Assembly: GCF_028554725.1 (NCBI RefSeq) | Contig: NC_071669.1 | Location: forward strand, 8,518,501 to 8,582,500 | DNA: 64,000 nucleotides | Source: Zeugodacus cucurbitae | Taxonomy: Eukaryota > Arthropoda > Insecta > Diptera > Tephritidae | Reading direction: 5' to 3' | In this document: positions 35,799 to 48,792 of the stretch, piece after piece | Position numbering within the stretch: the first letter of the stretch is position 1 | Layout: the number at the start of each line of letters is the position of its first letter | Notes under the pieces: model-generated | What the model was told of the DNA's origin: nothing | Database searches by the model: none | The model's input: only the letters and a program-made list of their open reading frames with translations | Program-made: the position numbers and the translations under genes

Positions 35799-36495
35799 GG
35801 CAACCCTATAGACATTTTTTTAAACTGAAAAATGTTTTTATTACAATATATCTATTTATTACTCTGAAAAAATATTTTAATAAATTTGCACATATAATGT
35901 TATATTTTTACAAATTTCCATATTTGATAGTTTTTTGTGGCAACCCTAAGCTTGAATATTGAATAATATAAAATATAAAATATTTTTTTTAATATATTTT
36001 AAACTAAATTCCATATTGTTTATATTAAAAAAAAATTATTTGTGTTAAAAAATATTGAGAAACATTTTAGTTTTTAAATTTCAAATTACTGGCAACCCTT
36101 TTTTAATAAATTAAAAAAATTAATTCTCTATTTATTTTCCTAAAATTATTAATAACTAGAAAACTTTTCCTTTTAAAAACTCGATCTTCATTAAGTCAAC
36201 ATAATAAAAATATGTGGCAACCCTATCTGATAAAACTATAATTTATAATTTCAAAAATAAATTACATTAAACCTAGAATTCGATTTTAATTTATTTTTAG
36301 TTTAACAAAATGGATTTACATGTGTACTAATATTTCGTAGCATAAAGTTAATACGGCAACCTTCTTTTCTTATTATAAAAATTATAAAAAATCAAAAAAT
36401 TTAAAACATTTTATATAAAGCAAACAAATTTAAAAACTTTTTAAATTAAAATTAAATTAATTAATACAAAATAATTATCACTTGGCAACCCTATT
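35799..36495. repeat. Array of GGCAACCCT boxes in AT-rich DNA
   Basis: Six copies of TGGCAACCCT(A/T), one degraded to CGGCAACCTT, lie at 35799, 35939, 36091, 36216, 36355 and 36484, 125-152 bp apart. Between the boxes the sequence is almost pure A/T and hardly alignable. The array looks like a satellite in which one GC-bearing box has stayed recognisable while the rest drifted. Confidence 0.6.
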
Positions 36496-36773
36496 TTTTA
36501 TATACCAAATTAGTATCTTAAATTCATTAGCTGCCTTTCGTGTGCATAGTTCTATGTTTATAGTCCTATATTTGTATATTTCCATATAGTTTATATTTCT
36601 CCAAATATTTTTAATCAAACCCATATAAAATTACATTACATTTACATTTACTGCATATTTTCTTTACACTGCAGCTGTTCAGGGTCTCATCATAAAATAA
36701 TAAACAAAAAAATTTTAACTTTAACTAATTTTTTCTTAATTTTTTTTTCATTTTTTCTCTTCTCTATTTACAG

Positions 36774-36795
36774 CGCAACTGTTATCACCACAAAG
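36774..36795 (+). other. Candidate 22-nt micro-exon
   Basis: A long pyrimidine tract ending CTCTTCTCTATTTACAG (up to 36773) is a strong splice acceptor. Exactly 22 nt later comes CACAAAG|GTATGCAC, a usable donor at 36796. Length 22 is not a multiple of three, so the exon would be untranslated or shift a frame. The acceptor is one of the best in the window, but a chance pairing remains possible. Confidence 0.3.
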
Positions 36796-36799
36796 GTAT

Positions 36800-39098
36800 G
36801 CACTATAAATATCCTTTTGACACATCTTACAAAAAAACAACAAAAAATAACTGCCTTTTAAATACAATTCCTTAATAAGCACCTTATGCGCACATAAATT
36901 TTAAGATTTTCAAAATTTTCAAATTCCTGCTAATCATTTGTTTACCACTCAACGCTTACGCAAAGCAAAGGATACGCTTATCCTGCGCCGCAAAGTGATC
37001 TTTCATAACATTTGGCTACTTGCCTATTTTCTATGAAATCATATTAAATTACGTGTGTTCCTCACTCAAGCGCTGACCACAGCGTCCTGTCAGCGGCAAC
37101 AGCAGCCAACTGCTGCCGAAAACAAACCAAAATATTTATAGTTAAAGGCAATTGACTGGCTTCAGCTGCTCATTAAGTTGCCGTAAAATGATTTTTATTT
37201 TTGTTTTTTGCTTTTTTGTTGTTCATTTCTCTAACTCAGCAAAGAAAATCTCGTAGTTATGATCTAAGCAGTTTTCCGCTGCGCACACTCATACATACAC
37301 ACACTCACACATGCCACATAAAATGAGCCCATTAGCGCGACATATGCTCCTGACTCGGCCGCAGTTGTTATCCCATATTTTATGTCCCACGAAAGGAATT
37401 TCAACAAAGTCGTTTAATGAGCAAAGCCATAAATTTTTATTTGCTGTCTCGTTATACGCACCCACCAATTCTATTTATGTACCCCGCGCTCGCCATAACC
37501 ACAGAAATGTTGTTGTGTATGTATGTGTATATCCTTCTCTATGTCTCTTGATCGCTTCTCCACAACCTCAACGTTGGTTTAATGCTCAGCTGTATCCTGC
37601 GGTTTTCGTACACAATCGTCGCGCTCGCCACAAAACGTTTGTTGATCCTCATTTTCGCTTTGTAATGCAGACCACCTTCGTACTCAGCCGCTTATATGGA
37701 AATCGTTCATGGTATGCTCTGTCGTTCCCACCTCTGGATTTAGCCCGCTTAATCCTTGTTTTGTTGTCATCTGTTTGCACACAAATACTTATATTGCTGG
37801 GCTCTGTGTCCTTTATGGTCGCTTAAAGTCCTTTGTTAGGCAATAGTGCTGATCGCATTGTCTGCTTAGCATATGCTTGTCTCTCAGTATGTTTATGTTG
37901 ATATTTGTGTCCTTTCGGTGATTTTGGTTTTGACTTTTTGTTAACAATATCCGGCCGTTTGAACCGTTGACATTTGTGTGAAATCGCTGATTAGTGCAAG
38001 TGATTGTTGCTTTTTCATTTGATTGTTTTTTTTTATGGAAATATGCACAAGAGTGAGGAAATACAACCTTGAAGCATTTTTCTCACGGCAATAAAAGTGT
38101 GGAAGACAGTTGGGAGACAACATTCGGAGTTCTATAGTTTATGATTCCACTAATTAGTTGCAGTTAAAAAATACTGTTGCTTTAGTCTACCTCTTCACAA
38201 GGCTAAGTTGTGGAAAATGTTTTTCAAATATTTCAGGCGATTAAGGAAGAAGTTTGAACTGTTTCAGATAAAGAATTATGAATATGACCGTATCTAATTC
38301 AAATATAATTCGCCTTATGACAGAATATTGCAAAGGTATTGTTAAATGTTTCTACAAACTGGTTACAGAATGTAAAGTCACTAAAAGAGCATCTTGTATA
38401 CTTGCTAAATTTGTTGTTTTTTAGGTTTTCTAGACTCCAGGGAAGAGAGGCTTAAGTAAATATTGAAAATGAAGAGCCTGAGATACTCATGTGATTGATC
38501 ATTTTTAACATTCATGTCTCAGCTGGATGTATTGACAATCCATCCCAATAAATCGTTGAAGTTTAGAGTTATCGGATGGCTAAATCGACATGTCTACCAA
38601 GCAAAATCATAAACTATAAACTAAATATATTTATTGTAAATATAGGGTGGAATCTTTCATCATATTCGCGTTGTCTCATAGAAATCTCCAATTTTTTAAC
38701 TATAAAGAGATGTGTACTTTTAGTAAAAGCTAGATGAATTAATTTATGAAGTTTCTATTTCATTTGCGGAAAGTTATCGATATTATTTTGCCGGATGACA
38801 GATTAACTCGCTTCCAAAAGCGAATGAAAGCTTTTGAAAACTCCACGCAATACAAACCCTTTCTGTACTCACCCGACGTTATAAGTTTTATTAGACACTG
38901 TAAGCCACATCTCTACACCATGGATATTTTATAACACTGAACCCATATTAAATATATTTTTGATTTGGATTAAAAATGGTACTTCTTCTATTTGTATATA
39001 ATTTTAATCAAAAGCCCTTTAATGCCTCGATTTACGATCTGATAATCAAACATTCAGTGCGACTGAACTAACGACCGCTTCTTCAGATACCATACATA
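36800..39098. other. Non-coding stretch
   Basis: No recognisable gene. The 171-codon plus frame at 37311-37826 begins in a CACA-rich tract and has no motif. A 62-codon ATG-started frame at 38746-38934 is noted under findings. Confidence 0.45.
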
Positions 39099-39102
39099 GA
39101 TA

Positions 39103-40172
39103 TTTGGTTGTCAAATATATCCCTTTCGCTTTTATGCTCTTTATTCAATGCTTTATAAAAAATGTTACAGTGATCGGATTTAGTTCAAATATGCGCCGCT
39201 TCATTCGATAATCTGTTTCCATCTAGACGACAACTTCATAATACCCCCTCGTAGAAGCCCCCTCCTTATTTGCAAAGAACTCGGACAGCCACTTTTCACA
39301 AGCCTCTTTTGAGTTCAACTTTACACCATCAAAGGCGTTCGCCATGGACAGAAACAGGTGGTAATCACTTGGCGCTATGTCCGGACTATATGGTGGATGC
39401 AATAAAACATCCCATCCGAGCTCCTGTAGCTTCTGACGAGTCATCAACGAAGTGTGTGGTTTGGCGTTGTCCTGGTGGAACACTACACCCTTCCTGTTGA
39501 CCAATTCGACCTGCTTCAAGCGGTCCAGTTGTTCGCAGTAGATGGTAGAATTAAACGTCTGGCCATATGGGAACAGCTCATAGTGGATGATTCCCTTCCA
39601 CTCCCACCAAACACACAGCAAAACCTTCCTGGCCGTCAATCGCGGCTTGGCCACTGTGTGGGACGATTCACGATTTGATATTGTCGTATGTGATCTCTTT
39701 TTCGTCGTCAGTCACCATCCGCTTCAAAAATGGGTCGAGTTCGCTCCGTTTCAGCAGCATATCGCAGAGGATGTTTCGGTCCCGAAGATTTTTTAAGATT
39801 TGTTTTGCGTCAAATCATGCGGCACCCAAACATCAAGCTTTTTTGTGTATCCAGCCTTCTGCAGATGGTTTAAAATGGTTTGGTGACTAACCCCATATCT
39901 CCTGGACGATATCACGATGTTTTCAATGATTTGATCTCACGGAACGTTTGTTTAGCTGATTTGCCTTTAACGAAGGAAAACTTTAAAATAGCGCAAATTT
40001 CGGCATTAGTGAACTCCATGTTTCTATAACTGTTGAACGCAATATCCAAACTAATCATGCAAAGGGTCGTTTTGTAGGTTATGTTAAGACCTTTCAAAGA
40101 TGTATAGTATTGCCAGATACGAACTCTGTACTGTGAAATTCAAAAGACAAAAAGGCGGATATTTGACAACCA
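39103..40172 (-). mobile_element. Mariner element copy 1, internally deleted
   Basis: The ends are inverted. The left end starts TTGGTTGTCAAATATATCC, and the reverse of the right end starts TTGGTTGTCAAATATCCGCC. Inside, on the minus strand, lie pieces of one mariner transposase, from a start codon at 40019 to a TAA at 39180-39182. At about 1.07 kb it is shorter than typical 1.3 kb mariners. Compared with copy 2 it lacks the stretch between the first helix and the region before the catalytic domain. A TA target duplication is not clean at either end. Confidence 0.8.
39180..40019 (-). pseudogene. Mariner transposase (D34D), broken
   Basis: The N-terminus MEFTNAEICAILKFSFVKG is the first DNA-binding helix-turn-helix. 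An internal deletion follows. The catalytic region shows MVTDDEKEITYDNI (first aspartate; normally TGDEKW), then HQDNAKPHTSLM (second) and SPDIAPSDYHLF (third). There are 34 residues between the second and third aspartates, which defines classical mariners. The end MKLSSRWKQIIE is followed by a nonsense codon where arginine is expected. Frameshifts lie near 39225 and 39655. The transposase cannot be active. The general wording is close to irritans-type mariners, but I do not assign a subfamily. Confidence 0.8.
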
Positions 40173-42840
40173 ATCTTTGATATTTGAGCGACAAACTATA
40201 GAAAGTTCTTAAGAGGACCTCCGTGATTTACCTGTAGTACCTAAGTCTCTCACTCTCTCGCCTAGTCAGCGCTCGAAGCTCCCCAAATGTTCTTGAAAAA
40301 TTCTTTCTATTTTCTCTCCTCGCTCTATCCTGTTTTCTAGTTATTTTCCAAAGCTCTACAAAAGTTCAAACAAATGAGCAATTCTCTTATCTTTCTCTTT
40401 CATCCACTTTTTGTTCTATTTTCTACTTATCTCTCAAAGCTCTGTCAAAAGCTCAATAAGTTTTGCTTGTTATCAATAACTTAATACAATTCGGAACCTT
40501 GAATATCAAGCATTACTTTTTATTTCATTTAATAATTTTCCAAAATTGATTGCTCACCTTCGCAACACTTCTTGGCTTGCCTTAATACCCACCATATATT
40601 TAGGTGCCAACAAGCACATGTAGTATGTAGCTGTTTTAATTTCATTAATTTTTATTTGCAAGCAATTTATGATTATTTGTATATCGAATGCCAATCGCTG
40701 ACTTTTAATAACTGCAATCAAATTTACGCTACCAACCTACCTGGGATTGTAATGAACGGGCATAGTGATCCTTTTGCGACGCTCCGACTGCTAGTGCGTT
40801 GTATGTTTTTGTTGTTGTTGCTGGAAAAAAGTTCATGAATGTTTGCTGACAGCCAAAGGCGTTGTTGGTTTTACCTTTTGCCTTTACTTTACTCCATCGC
40901 TTTTGTTGTTGTTTTTATTATATGATGCTGTTTTTCAGTTTTTTTAATTTCGAAACGCAACATTTTCGACAATAATTTATTTGAGACTCATTGATGCGCT
41001 TGCGCAGATACAACGAAAACCACTATACCGGTCACTGTGTACAGTGGACTCACGAATATTTTCTGTTTTCGGTCAAAAAATATGGCATTCGAAATATACA
41101 ACAACAAGAAAGAAATGTTTCAGGTTGATTTGTTGTTTGTTTGCGTCGATTTTAGTCCAAATCTCTTTAAACTGGCCCAAAGGAGCAGCAGTAGTGACGT
41201 GTTGCGTTGCATGCAACTACGCTCGATCCGTGCATAAGACAGTATGGAATTGTAAGCAAAAAAAATCGAAAAAAGGGGCATGAAAATAAATTTATAACCA
41301 CATTCTTGTGTATGCACGTCCATTTGATTTCTACAGACTCATTTGTTTTTACTTAATTCTTTCTTGTTTTTTTTTCTGTGGAAAAAGGGCATTTCACCGG
41401 TTCGGTTCATATGCAGTCAGCAGTGAAAAAGTGCCCAACATACCCAAATAAATGTGCGTATATTTCACTTCATTTCAACTGCAGCTTCTCGTCTGCGTTC
41501 CATACACCAACTCACGCACTTACTCACCGACTGTAATTTATTTGATTTGAGGCACTTAATTGATCTGGTGTTGCTGATGTTGATTTTAATGTTACGTTGG
41601 AGAGTCAAAAATTGTATTTCGTTGTACATTTGCTCTGCGGTATCGTAATCATTTGTATATCGGCTCTGGCACTCTGCCACATTATTAAGTATAAGCAAAT
41701 AGTTTATTATAGCTTTGTAACGGTGTTTAAGTTTTATATGCGATAGGTACGGGTGATAAAATGGCAAGAAATAAGTATTAAGTACGTTTATCGCTGCTCT
41801 TTTCGTGGATTACGTACACACTAATTGTGGTATTAAGCCAAACAAACATACTTCACTTGTACTCATCCAACTTTAATTTTTATTGGTTTATTGTATTTTG
41901 TAAAAGTTTAAGTACAAAACAACATTGTAAACAAACTTAAGTCTGGCAAGGCATAAATCTTTTTTGCTGTGTTTTGTTCTTCTTTTTGTTGTTTATTACT
42001 CTTATAAATCGAACGGAAATTCAGTTCTTTCGTTTCTTTTGAGTGATGATTTTATCATTCGCTGTTTTACTTGACTTCTGTTTTATTGGCCTTACTCTTT
42101 TCGGCGATCTTTCTGTAGTGATTTTGAGTTTTAGATAATCGCTTTTGTTATCTTCACTTAGCAAGTCATAAAAGTGCAGATCTATCTATACACCGTCGGA
42201 ACTATAAAATTGAATCTTCTTTAACGGAAGTATTATTTCCGATTTGATTGAATAGCAAAAATGCTTCTCCGATTGCTAGCTAAAAACAAAATTTCTATTA
42301 ACAGCAAAAAAAAATTTTTACTGAATAAAATACCGCGTAAATGTAAGGTAATATACCGGCACATACTTTTGCCCTTAAAAAGCTTAATATCACTTAAAGA
42401 TATTAGAAAAATATAGAGGAGACGTTGAATCGTCTATTTCGTCTACTAAATCTACTATAATCGACCTTAAATAAAAGTTAAGAGAGAGAGTGATCTATAA
42501 AATGCTACAAATTCTCAGGAGCTTTCCTTTAGAACTATTTCAGTTACTCAAATCGAGTTATGCATAACTTGAAGAATTTTATGAGAAAACTAATCAGTTT
42601 ATTTATGATTTCTAAAACTTTTAAATCAGCCTATGCTCATTCTTTCACCTCCCCAAGAATGCCTGAAAGTCTGCAAAATTTAAACATCGAGCTTTATTTA
42701 CTTTCCTGGGGTTAGCTTATAACAGACCTAAGTAGTATAATGATTTTATAAAGGAGAGGGTTCTCTATACCAAAAAAAAGCTATTGAAGCTTGAATTTTA
42801 AATGGCCCAATCTCAACCAAGCCCAATAATTTAAGATTTA
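40173..42840. other. Non-coding stretch
   Basis: No gene recognised. A duplicated block of about 90 bp lies at 40300-40460 (TTCTATTTTCT..CAAAGCTCT..CAAAAG twice). Poly-T and TTGTTG runs are scattered. Confidence 0.5.
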
Positions 42841-42847
42841 AACCCCT

Positions 42848-43140
42848 TGGGTTAGGTTTCCTTAGAAAGGAAACCCACTTAGACTATTAGGAACTGCGTT
42901 TTGTGTTGCCATAAAATTCAATCCCCTCACTTAAATTTATGAATCGGCAAAGCGCCTAGAACCTAACACTAGAATTTGCTGAGGTTTTCATCTTCTGTAT
43001 CCGCTAATTGTCGGAGGTGCCCAAAAAAGTGAGATCGAAGGATTTTCAGCCTAGATCACGCAAAGGCGCGTCATTCCAAAAGGAAATGTATGGAGGTTTT
43101 TACCTCGTCCTCTTCCAAGCAGCTTCTGCAGCTAGCAGGA
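42848..43140 (-). pseudogene. Non-LTR retrotransposon 3' tail
   Basis: The minus-strand translation from 43140 reads ASCRSCLEEDEVKTSIHFLL, then a nonsense codon where the cysteine of CPAFA is expected, then RAFA, a second nonsense codon and SRLKILRSHFFG. It is the same CxxC..HFLL.CPAFARLRLK module as at 7, 20.5, 57.8 and 60 kb but a different subfamily. Its 3' end carries the GGTTAGGTTTCC-type terminus at 42849. The fragment is dead. Confidence 0.6.
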
Positions 43141-45770
43141 AAGTCTTTTTCTTCGGCATATATTTTGTCTGTCCATATTCAGAAACACTCAGAAGATCTA
43201 TGGATCTTACTTTTGTATCGAAAACGGTATTATTTATAAGAACAACGTCATTAATTTAGACTATATTCATGTGAAATATTATGTTGCAGAATTATCGGGT
43301 ATTCTCTTCCTTCCACTTAGACTATTTCGGGTTTATTAACATATGGTGCAAACATTTTCGTTTACTTCTTTTGAAAAATTTTGTATGTGATGTCTCCGAA
43401 AGGATTCACCTTGAACTACTAAAGCTAGAAAGGACCATGTTTTCTAGGGATTTACGCGTTCTCGGAGACCATTTCATCGTTTCCTTGATGTTTCAACTGA
43501 AATTTGATAATTCAATCATAATTTGCACCGTTTGGAACAAGTAGCTTCCTGCAGCTTTGAAAGTATACTACTAACCTGAATAAAATCATCCTAAATATAT
43601 CATCAGTTATTCCGAAGTGGCCCAAAACATACATAGTATCTATCCAATCTATTTCTATATTATGATAATTCGAATTTTGTAATTTTCATGGATGGTTTAT
43701 CACCCTCCAATCATGTTCCGAAGATGCGGTCATACAGTAGACACTATGTAAGATTGTTCTATAATATAGAAAGCTGTATTTTATGTGGTTTATCTGAATC
43801 AGTTTGGAATAAGCGAAACTTTAGTCCCCCTCTCTGCTTAAACCTTTCACATTACAGTGTTTTAAGAGCTAAAAAGTCAGACCTAATCCTTTGAATAAAC
43901 TATCAATGCAACACAAATTTCTTCGAGGTATGAAAGAGTTCTTTCTTGTGGGAACGCAACTGAACCCTTTCAAACTACTTACTACATTCATTGAAGTCAA
44001 ATCAGTCAAGACATACATATGGACATCTAAGTACATTGAACCAGCACCAAATGCCCCACCAACCTAATCCAATTTCTCGCCAGTAGCGCGCAAATGTCAA
44101 TCAAAATTACCTGCATTTCTACTGATACGCATCTACCAATTATTAATCAAATTTCATGTTGCGACACAAAGAATTAGACAATCTTGCCTATCGCCAGCCA
44201 ATGGTTGGAACATAACCGATTTTTGCTACTTCAATACACTTAATCCAGCTGACAAAGAAAGCAACCACAACAAATGACAATTTGCGCACACCAAATTAAT
44301 TTGAGGACGATCTCTTTGAAGGGCCCCGTACAATGGGAAGGCGCTGTATGATGGCATAAAAGTGAGGAGGAAGAGTGAAGATGGAAATCGGGAATGTTCA
44401 TGTGTGTCGCTCCCTCTCGCGTACGCACCAAAGTCACCGCCAAAGAAATGTCAGCTCGCGTTGTTTGCGGCTGTCAACTGTCAACGCCGCTAAGACACAA
44501 AAATGTCTAATCATGCGTTAGAGCTAGAGCTCAGTCTAAAAAAAGAAACAAAAAGCTGGCATTGAAACAGAAGCATTTGATGGCATAGCAGCCAGGAGTG
44601 GAGTGGACTCAAGGTGAAGCAAACAGAAACTGTCATTCAGAGAAATAGAGCGACAGTTTCAGCGCATTGCAGGAATTTTCAACGCGAATGTGGCACAAAA
44701 GGTGACGCGTACGGATCAAACAACGAGAACAAATCCAAAAATTAATAAAAAAAAGGGACCATGTGAGCGGCGTTGAAAAGAAATGACAAGTAAAGGAATT
44801 CGACAGCGGACGAGAGTGAAAAACAACAACAAAAATAAAAAAAAAAAAACAAAAACAAAAAGGATTTCTCGCTTCAGCAAACGCTTTTTGCCAGGCTTTG
44901 TATTCAAATAATTGGAAGACGCACGGAGAATACACCTCAGCAACAACAACAACAACAACAACGACGCACAGAAAGTGGCAACAAAGCAAAGTGAATTTGG
45001 AAAGCAAGAAAGCGGGTGTGCAGACAATTGCGGTCTCTGATCTTTACATGTGAGCGCATATGTGTTGCGTGTGTTTGCATCATAATTGGATTGGTTATTT
45101 CTTACAGCAGATCACTCTCAATACACAAAGCAACAACAAATTTTTTTTTGGTTAGATGAAGCAAAGAAAACATAGCAGCAATTGAGCAAGGGCAGCATGA
45201 CAGTCAAGAAATTGAAAAAATTAAAAAATATTAGGGTATTAAGGCACCAAACGAGCTGGCAGTGGAACGCAGAGAAGGAAAGAACGAACATTTAGATAGA
45301 TATGTGGCAGCAAATGTGTGCCGCAGCAACTGCGTTACCCAAATCAAAATCTTGATCCTGCATTGATTGTCGAAACCTTTCATGTGTGAGCCAAGCAATG
45401 AAAAAAATATCAGATAATCATCTGCCGAACTGGCGAATGCTACTTAAAACCTCAATCTTTAGCTGGCTTTGGGAATTCTTTTTTTTCAAATTCAAATTGC
45501 GGCAGTTGTTCGTTTGTTAGTTTTAAGGCTTAAAATAATTTCATTACGAGTATTCATAACTAAGTATGTGTAGTTGGGAAATATACAAGCGTACTACAGG
45601 TATTTATTGCGTGTTGAGCTCAAGTGGAAAGGACTTAAGTTCGAGGAAAGGTGACTGGCGGATTTTCGAGCCAAGTGTTTATTGGAAGGCGCAGCATCTT
45701 GGGAATTCAGTAGCCGATATTATATATTATGCGTAAACTGTACAAGAATACCCGAATCGAATTTTAGGTT
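43141..45770. other. Non-coding stretch
   Basis: No gene recognised. The part at about 44400-45060 is less AT-rich, with A-rich and CAACAACAA runs (44940-44962), resembling a fly 5' UTR on the plus strand. No coding exon follows. The large minus-strand frames there mirror this repeat composition. Confidence 0.45.
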
Positions 45771-45783
45771 ATAGTAGGTGAAA

Positions 45784-46385
45784 GGATCGGCTTAAAAACA
45801 GAGGCTGGGAATTGCGTTCTTTCGAGACAAACTGGGAGGTTCCAGGTCTTCATTACATGACAATGTTGTTGTTACGGCAGAAAACATTCGCAAAATAATT
45901 TTAGGAATGCTACTGAATAAAGAGTCCAGGATCGTATAAAACTCAGTATACATTTCGATGACTTAGGCCCGACTGTAGTTTAAAGGATCGGCTTTAAAAG
46001 CAGAGTCTGAGAACTGTGTACTTTCGAGACAGACTGTGAAGCTACAGGTCTTCATTACAAGTGAATTCTTTGTTACTGTTGTTGTAACGGCGAAAAATAG
46101 TATCCAAAAATTTTTTAAGAATGACCGTCCTGAGTGGTATCAAAACCAGGATCCTTTCCGATTACTTAGACTTAGGTTTAAAGGATAGGCTTTAAAAAAG
46201 AGCCTTTCGAGACAGACTGTGAAGTTCCCGATCTTCATTACATGGAAATATTGTTGTTGTTGTTGTAACGGCGAAAAACATTATCCAAATATCTATTAAG
46301 AATGCTATCGAGTCAACAGTCCTGAGTCGTATGAAAAACATGATCCTTTTCGATCACTTGTATGCGACTGTCGTGGGGAAGATAT
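45784..46385. repeat. Three-copy tandem repeat, unit about 200 bp
   Basis: The ordered modules AAAGGATCGGCTTTAAAA, TTTCGAGACAGACTGTGAAG, GGTCTTCATTACA, TTGTTGTTGTAACGGCGAAAA and GTCCTGAGT..GATCCTTTTCGAT occur three times, starting near 45784, 45985 and 46183. Units are diverged by substitutions and small deletions. Confidence 0.7.
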
Positions 46386-46424
46386 GAAAATAGATTACTC
46401 TGCTGCGTTGTGAGCTCTTCTTTT

Positions 46425-47035
46425 TGTACCGATCATTCCTTGAAATCTCTCTCGAAGAATCACAATCACTGACTTAATTTAAATATTAGACTAGACCATC
46501 ATCCACGTTAACATCGGAGGTTGAGCCATCTGAACCACAGTTTATTGGAATTCACACATGAAAATATAAATTTAAGAGTCTATTCATTCTTGTTAACATC
46601 GCATAGTTCTGAGATCTGCTCTGTACCAATCATTCCTTGAACTGTCGCTCGATTTCTCATTTAATCAACATAAACTCGACTATTATCCACTAACTACCCT
46701 TATAGTAATCGAAGAACGACTATCGTAGTTCTTGAGCTTCTTTTAAAATCTGATATTAACCCAACTGAAGCACAGTTTATCGGGATTCCTTTTCTATCAT
46801 ACCATGCTAAGTGCTGAAAAGCTCTAGGATCTTCATAATATCAACAATTCCTTGAACTCTCTCTCTTTCTCCATTTCTCACTCAAGCCACATGGACTCGA
46901 CCGTCATCCACTAAATGCCTTTCTAATAATCGAAGAACAACTCAGTTCTACATTTCTTCTTATTCAAAATCTGAGGTCGACTCTCCTGAACCACAGTTTA
47001 TCGAGATTCTTAACTCAAAATATTATTATAAGAGA
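46425..47035. repeat. Second three-copy tandem repeat, unit about 205 bp
   Basis: The modules ATCATTCCTTGAACTCTCTC, ACTCGACTATCATCCACTAA, AATCGAAGAAC, AAAATCTGAGGTTGA and CTGAACCACAGTTTATCG(G/A)GATTC recur three times, anchored near 46431, 46631 and 46844. The array directly follows the 45.8-46.4 kb array but is unrelated in sequence. Confidence 0.7.
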
Positions 47036-48790
47036 CACAATTGTACGTTAGGTGGCACCTAGAATCTCCACATTCTCCTTCCTTCAATGATGTGCAATCG
47101 AAAACTCCTCAATTACTTTAAGCTCCACCATTATTGTTTGCTTATTTCTAATTAAAAATGAATTTAATTAAAAATCTGGCGTTCCGCTTCATTGTCAATG
47201 TCGTCCGTTTGTCTAAATGTCAAACAAATGCGCAGGCAATCTGTCCTCACTTACCAACAAACATACGAGGGCACAGCGAGGTACACACACCTAGACCGTA
47301 ACACCGTTTCCGTTGCGCTTCTTATTATCCACTGCCTTCAAATGCGCTGCACTTGTGTTGTCTCCCACCAACTGTCCAGCCATTTGAATATTGCTTGTAA
47401 CAGCATGTCTGCGCCGTTAGTCACATACTCGTATCTAGCTCGTCTTTCGACCTCTGACCGCTGTTGTTTGTTGTTAAGTTGTCCGCTTTGTCACATCTGC
47501 TGATAACTGTCAACCTTTCTTCCAGCCGATATTAATTTCCACCATTTCATTACCATTTTATCTGTCGCACAACACACACAGAGACACAAATTTGAATTAA
47601 ATAAATTGGAAATGAAATAGGTAAAAAACCAGAGACAAAAAACAACAAAAAAATCGAAACAAAATTCAAATTATGCCGCCTGAAATGCGACAGTTCTGAA
47701 CAATTTGGTGTTCGACATTTGTTAGCATTTTTAATTAATCGCTTTGACGATATTTGGCGGCAAATGAGCTACTGTTTTTCGTACCAATTTGATTCATTGG
47801 TAGGTGATTGGCTTTTATGGCCATTGTTTTATTACATTTTAGTACCTTTTTTTTGGTACTGTTGTCAACCAAGTTATGAAATATTTCTTTGACTTTTTTG
47901 GTATTTGGTGATTTCATTTGCGCACTAAAATCATGAGCAGCTGCCTTTTAGTCGCTTAGTATATGTTAGTGTGTGCTATTAATTTCAGAAAATATTATTA
48001 TTGCTCCTCATCGCCGTTTTCATTCACAAGTGAATATTTTAAAAGCGCATAAAAATTGTAATCTTACTAATTAAGTTGGTCAGGTGAGCTTTATTGCTTG
48101 GTAATGTGCTTTTGAACATTGCTCATTAAAAAATTGTCAGCCAATTTTACATTTGTATTAGGAAGACAGTTTAATTGGTAATAAACTGTAGAATATCTAA
48201 ATTTCTTAAATTAATGTCACAGCGTGTTGCTTGAAAAAGCTCTCGGAACGCTTAGTTTGTATGAAAAGGAAAAAGTTCAGGTTTTTAAGAACATAAAGCT
48301 CTGAAAGCTTTAAAAGTTGCTAACGTAAACGTGCCTTGATATATTTTAAATATGATGGGAATTCAAGCAGCGTTCTTAGAAGTTAGAATAAAATTTATAT
48401 ACATTTTTAAAACGTTGACTCCAGTGACATATATGTACAAAGAAAATGTTGAGAAACATGCCAATAATCTCACAGTGATTTGTTTTTCAGATCATCACAA
48501 GTAGACTTTACGTAAATGTAGGAGAAAACTGAACGAAATAAAATGTGATAATTTGACAATCAAATGGAGCTTGATATTATGACAAATACCCCACGTTTTC
48601 ACCAAAATTGTATTTCGAAGGATATCCTTTCATTCAATAGATCTCTGGTTAAAGCGTATCAAGTTTAAGATCTATGCTTTGATTTTCATATCAACTAGAT
48701 AATCTAAGGTAAACAAAACTTTGAGTTTAGTTCAAAGGAGTTCAAATAGGTATTATCGGCTTAAAACCCTATAATATTTACGATCTCTTT
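47036..48790. other. Non-coding stretch
   Basis: No gene recognised. A GC-richer part at 47170-47520 has an open plus frame of 103 codons without motifs. The rest is AT-rich. Confidence 0.45.
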
Positions 48791-48792
48791 AT

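Noticed and set aside
37311..37826. 171-codon plus-strand open frame
   Set aside because: It starts in a CACA tract, lacks any domain-like pattern, and its length is within what chance allows in 64 kb on six frames.
39270..39890. Plus-strand frames of 69-76 codons
   Set aside because: They are antisense shadows of the mariner transposase. The same holds for plus-strand frames at 48947-49243.
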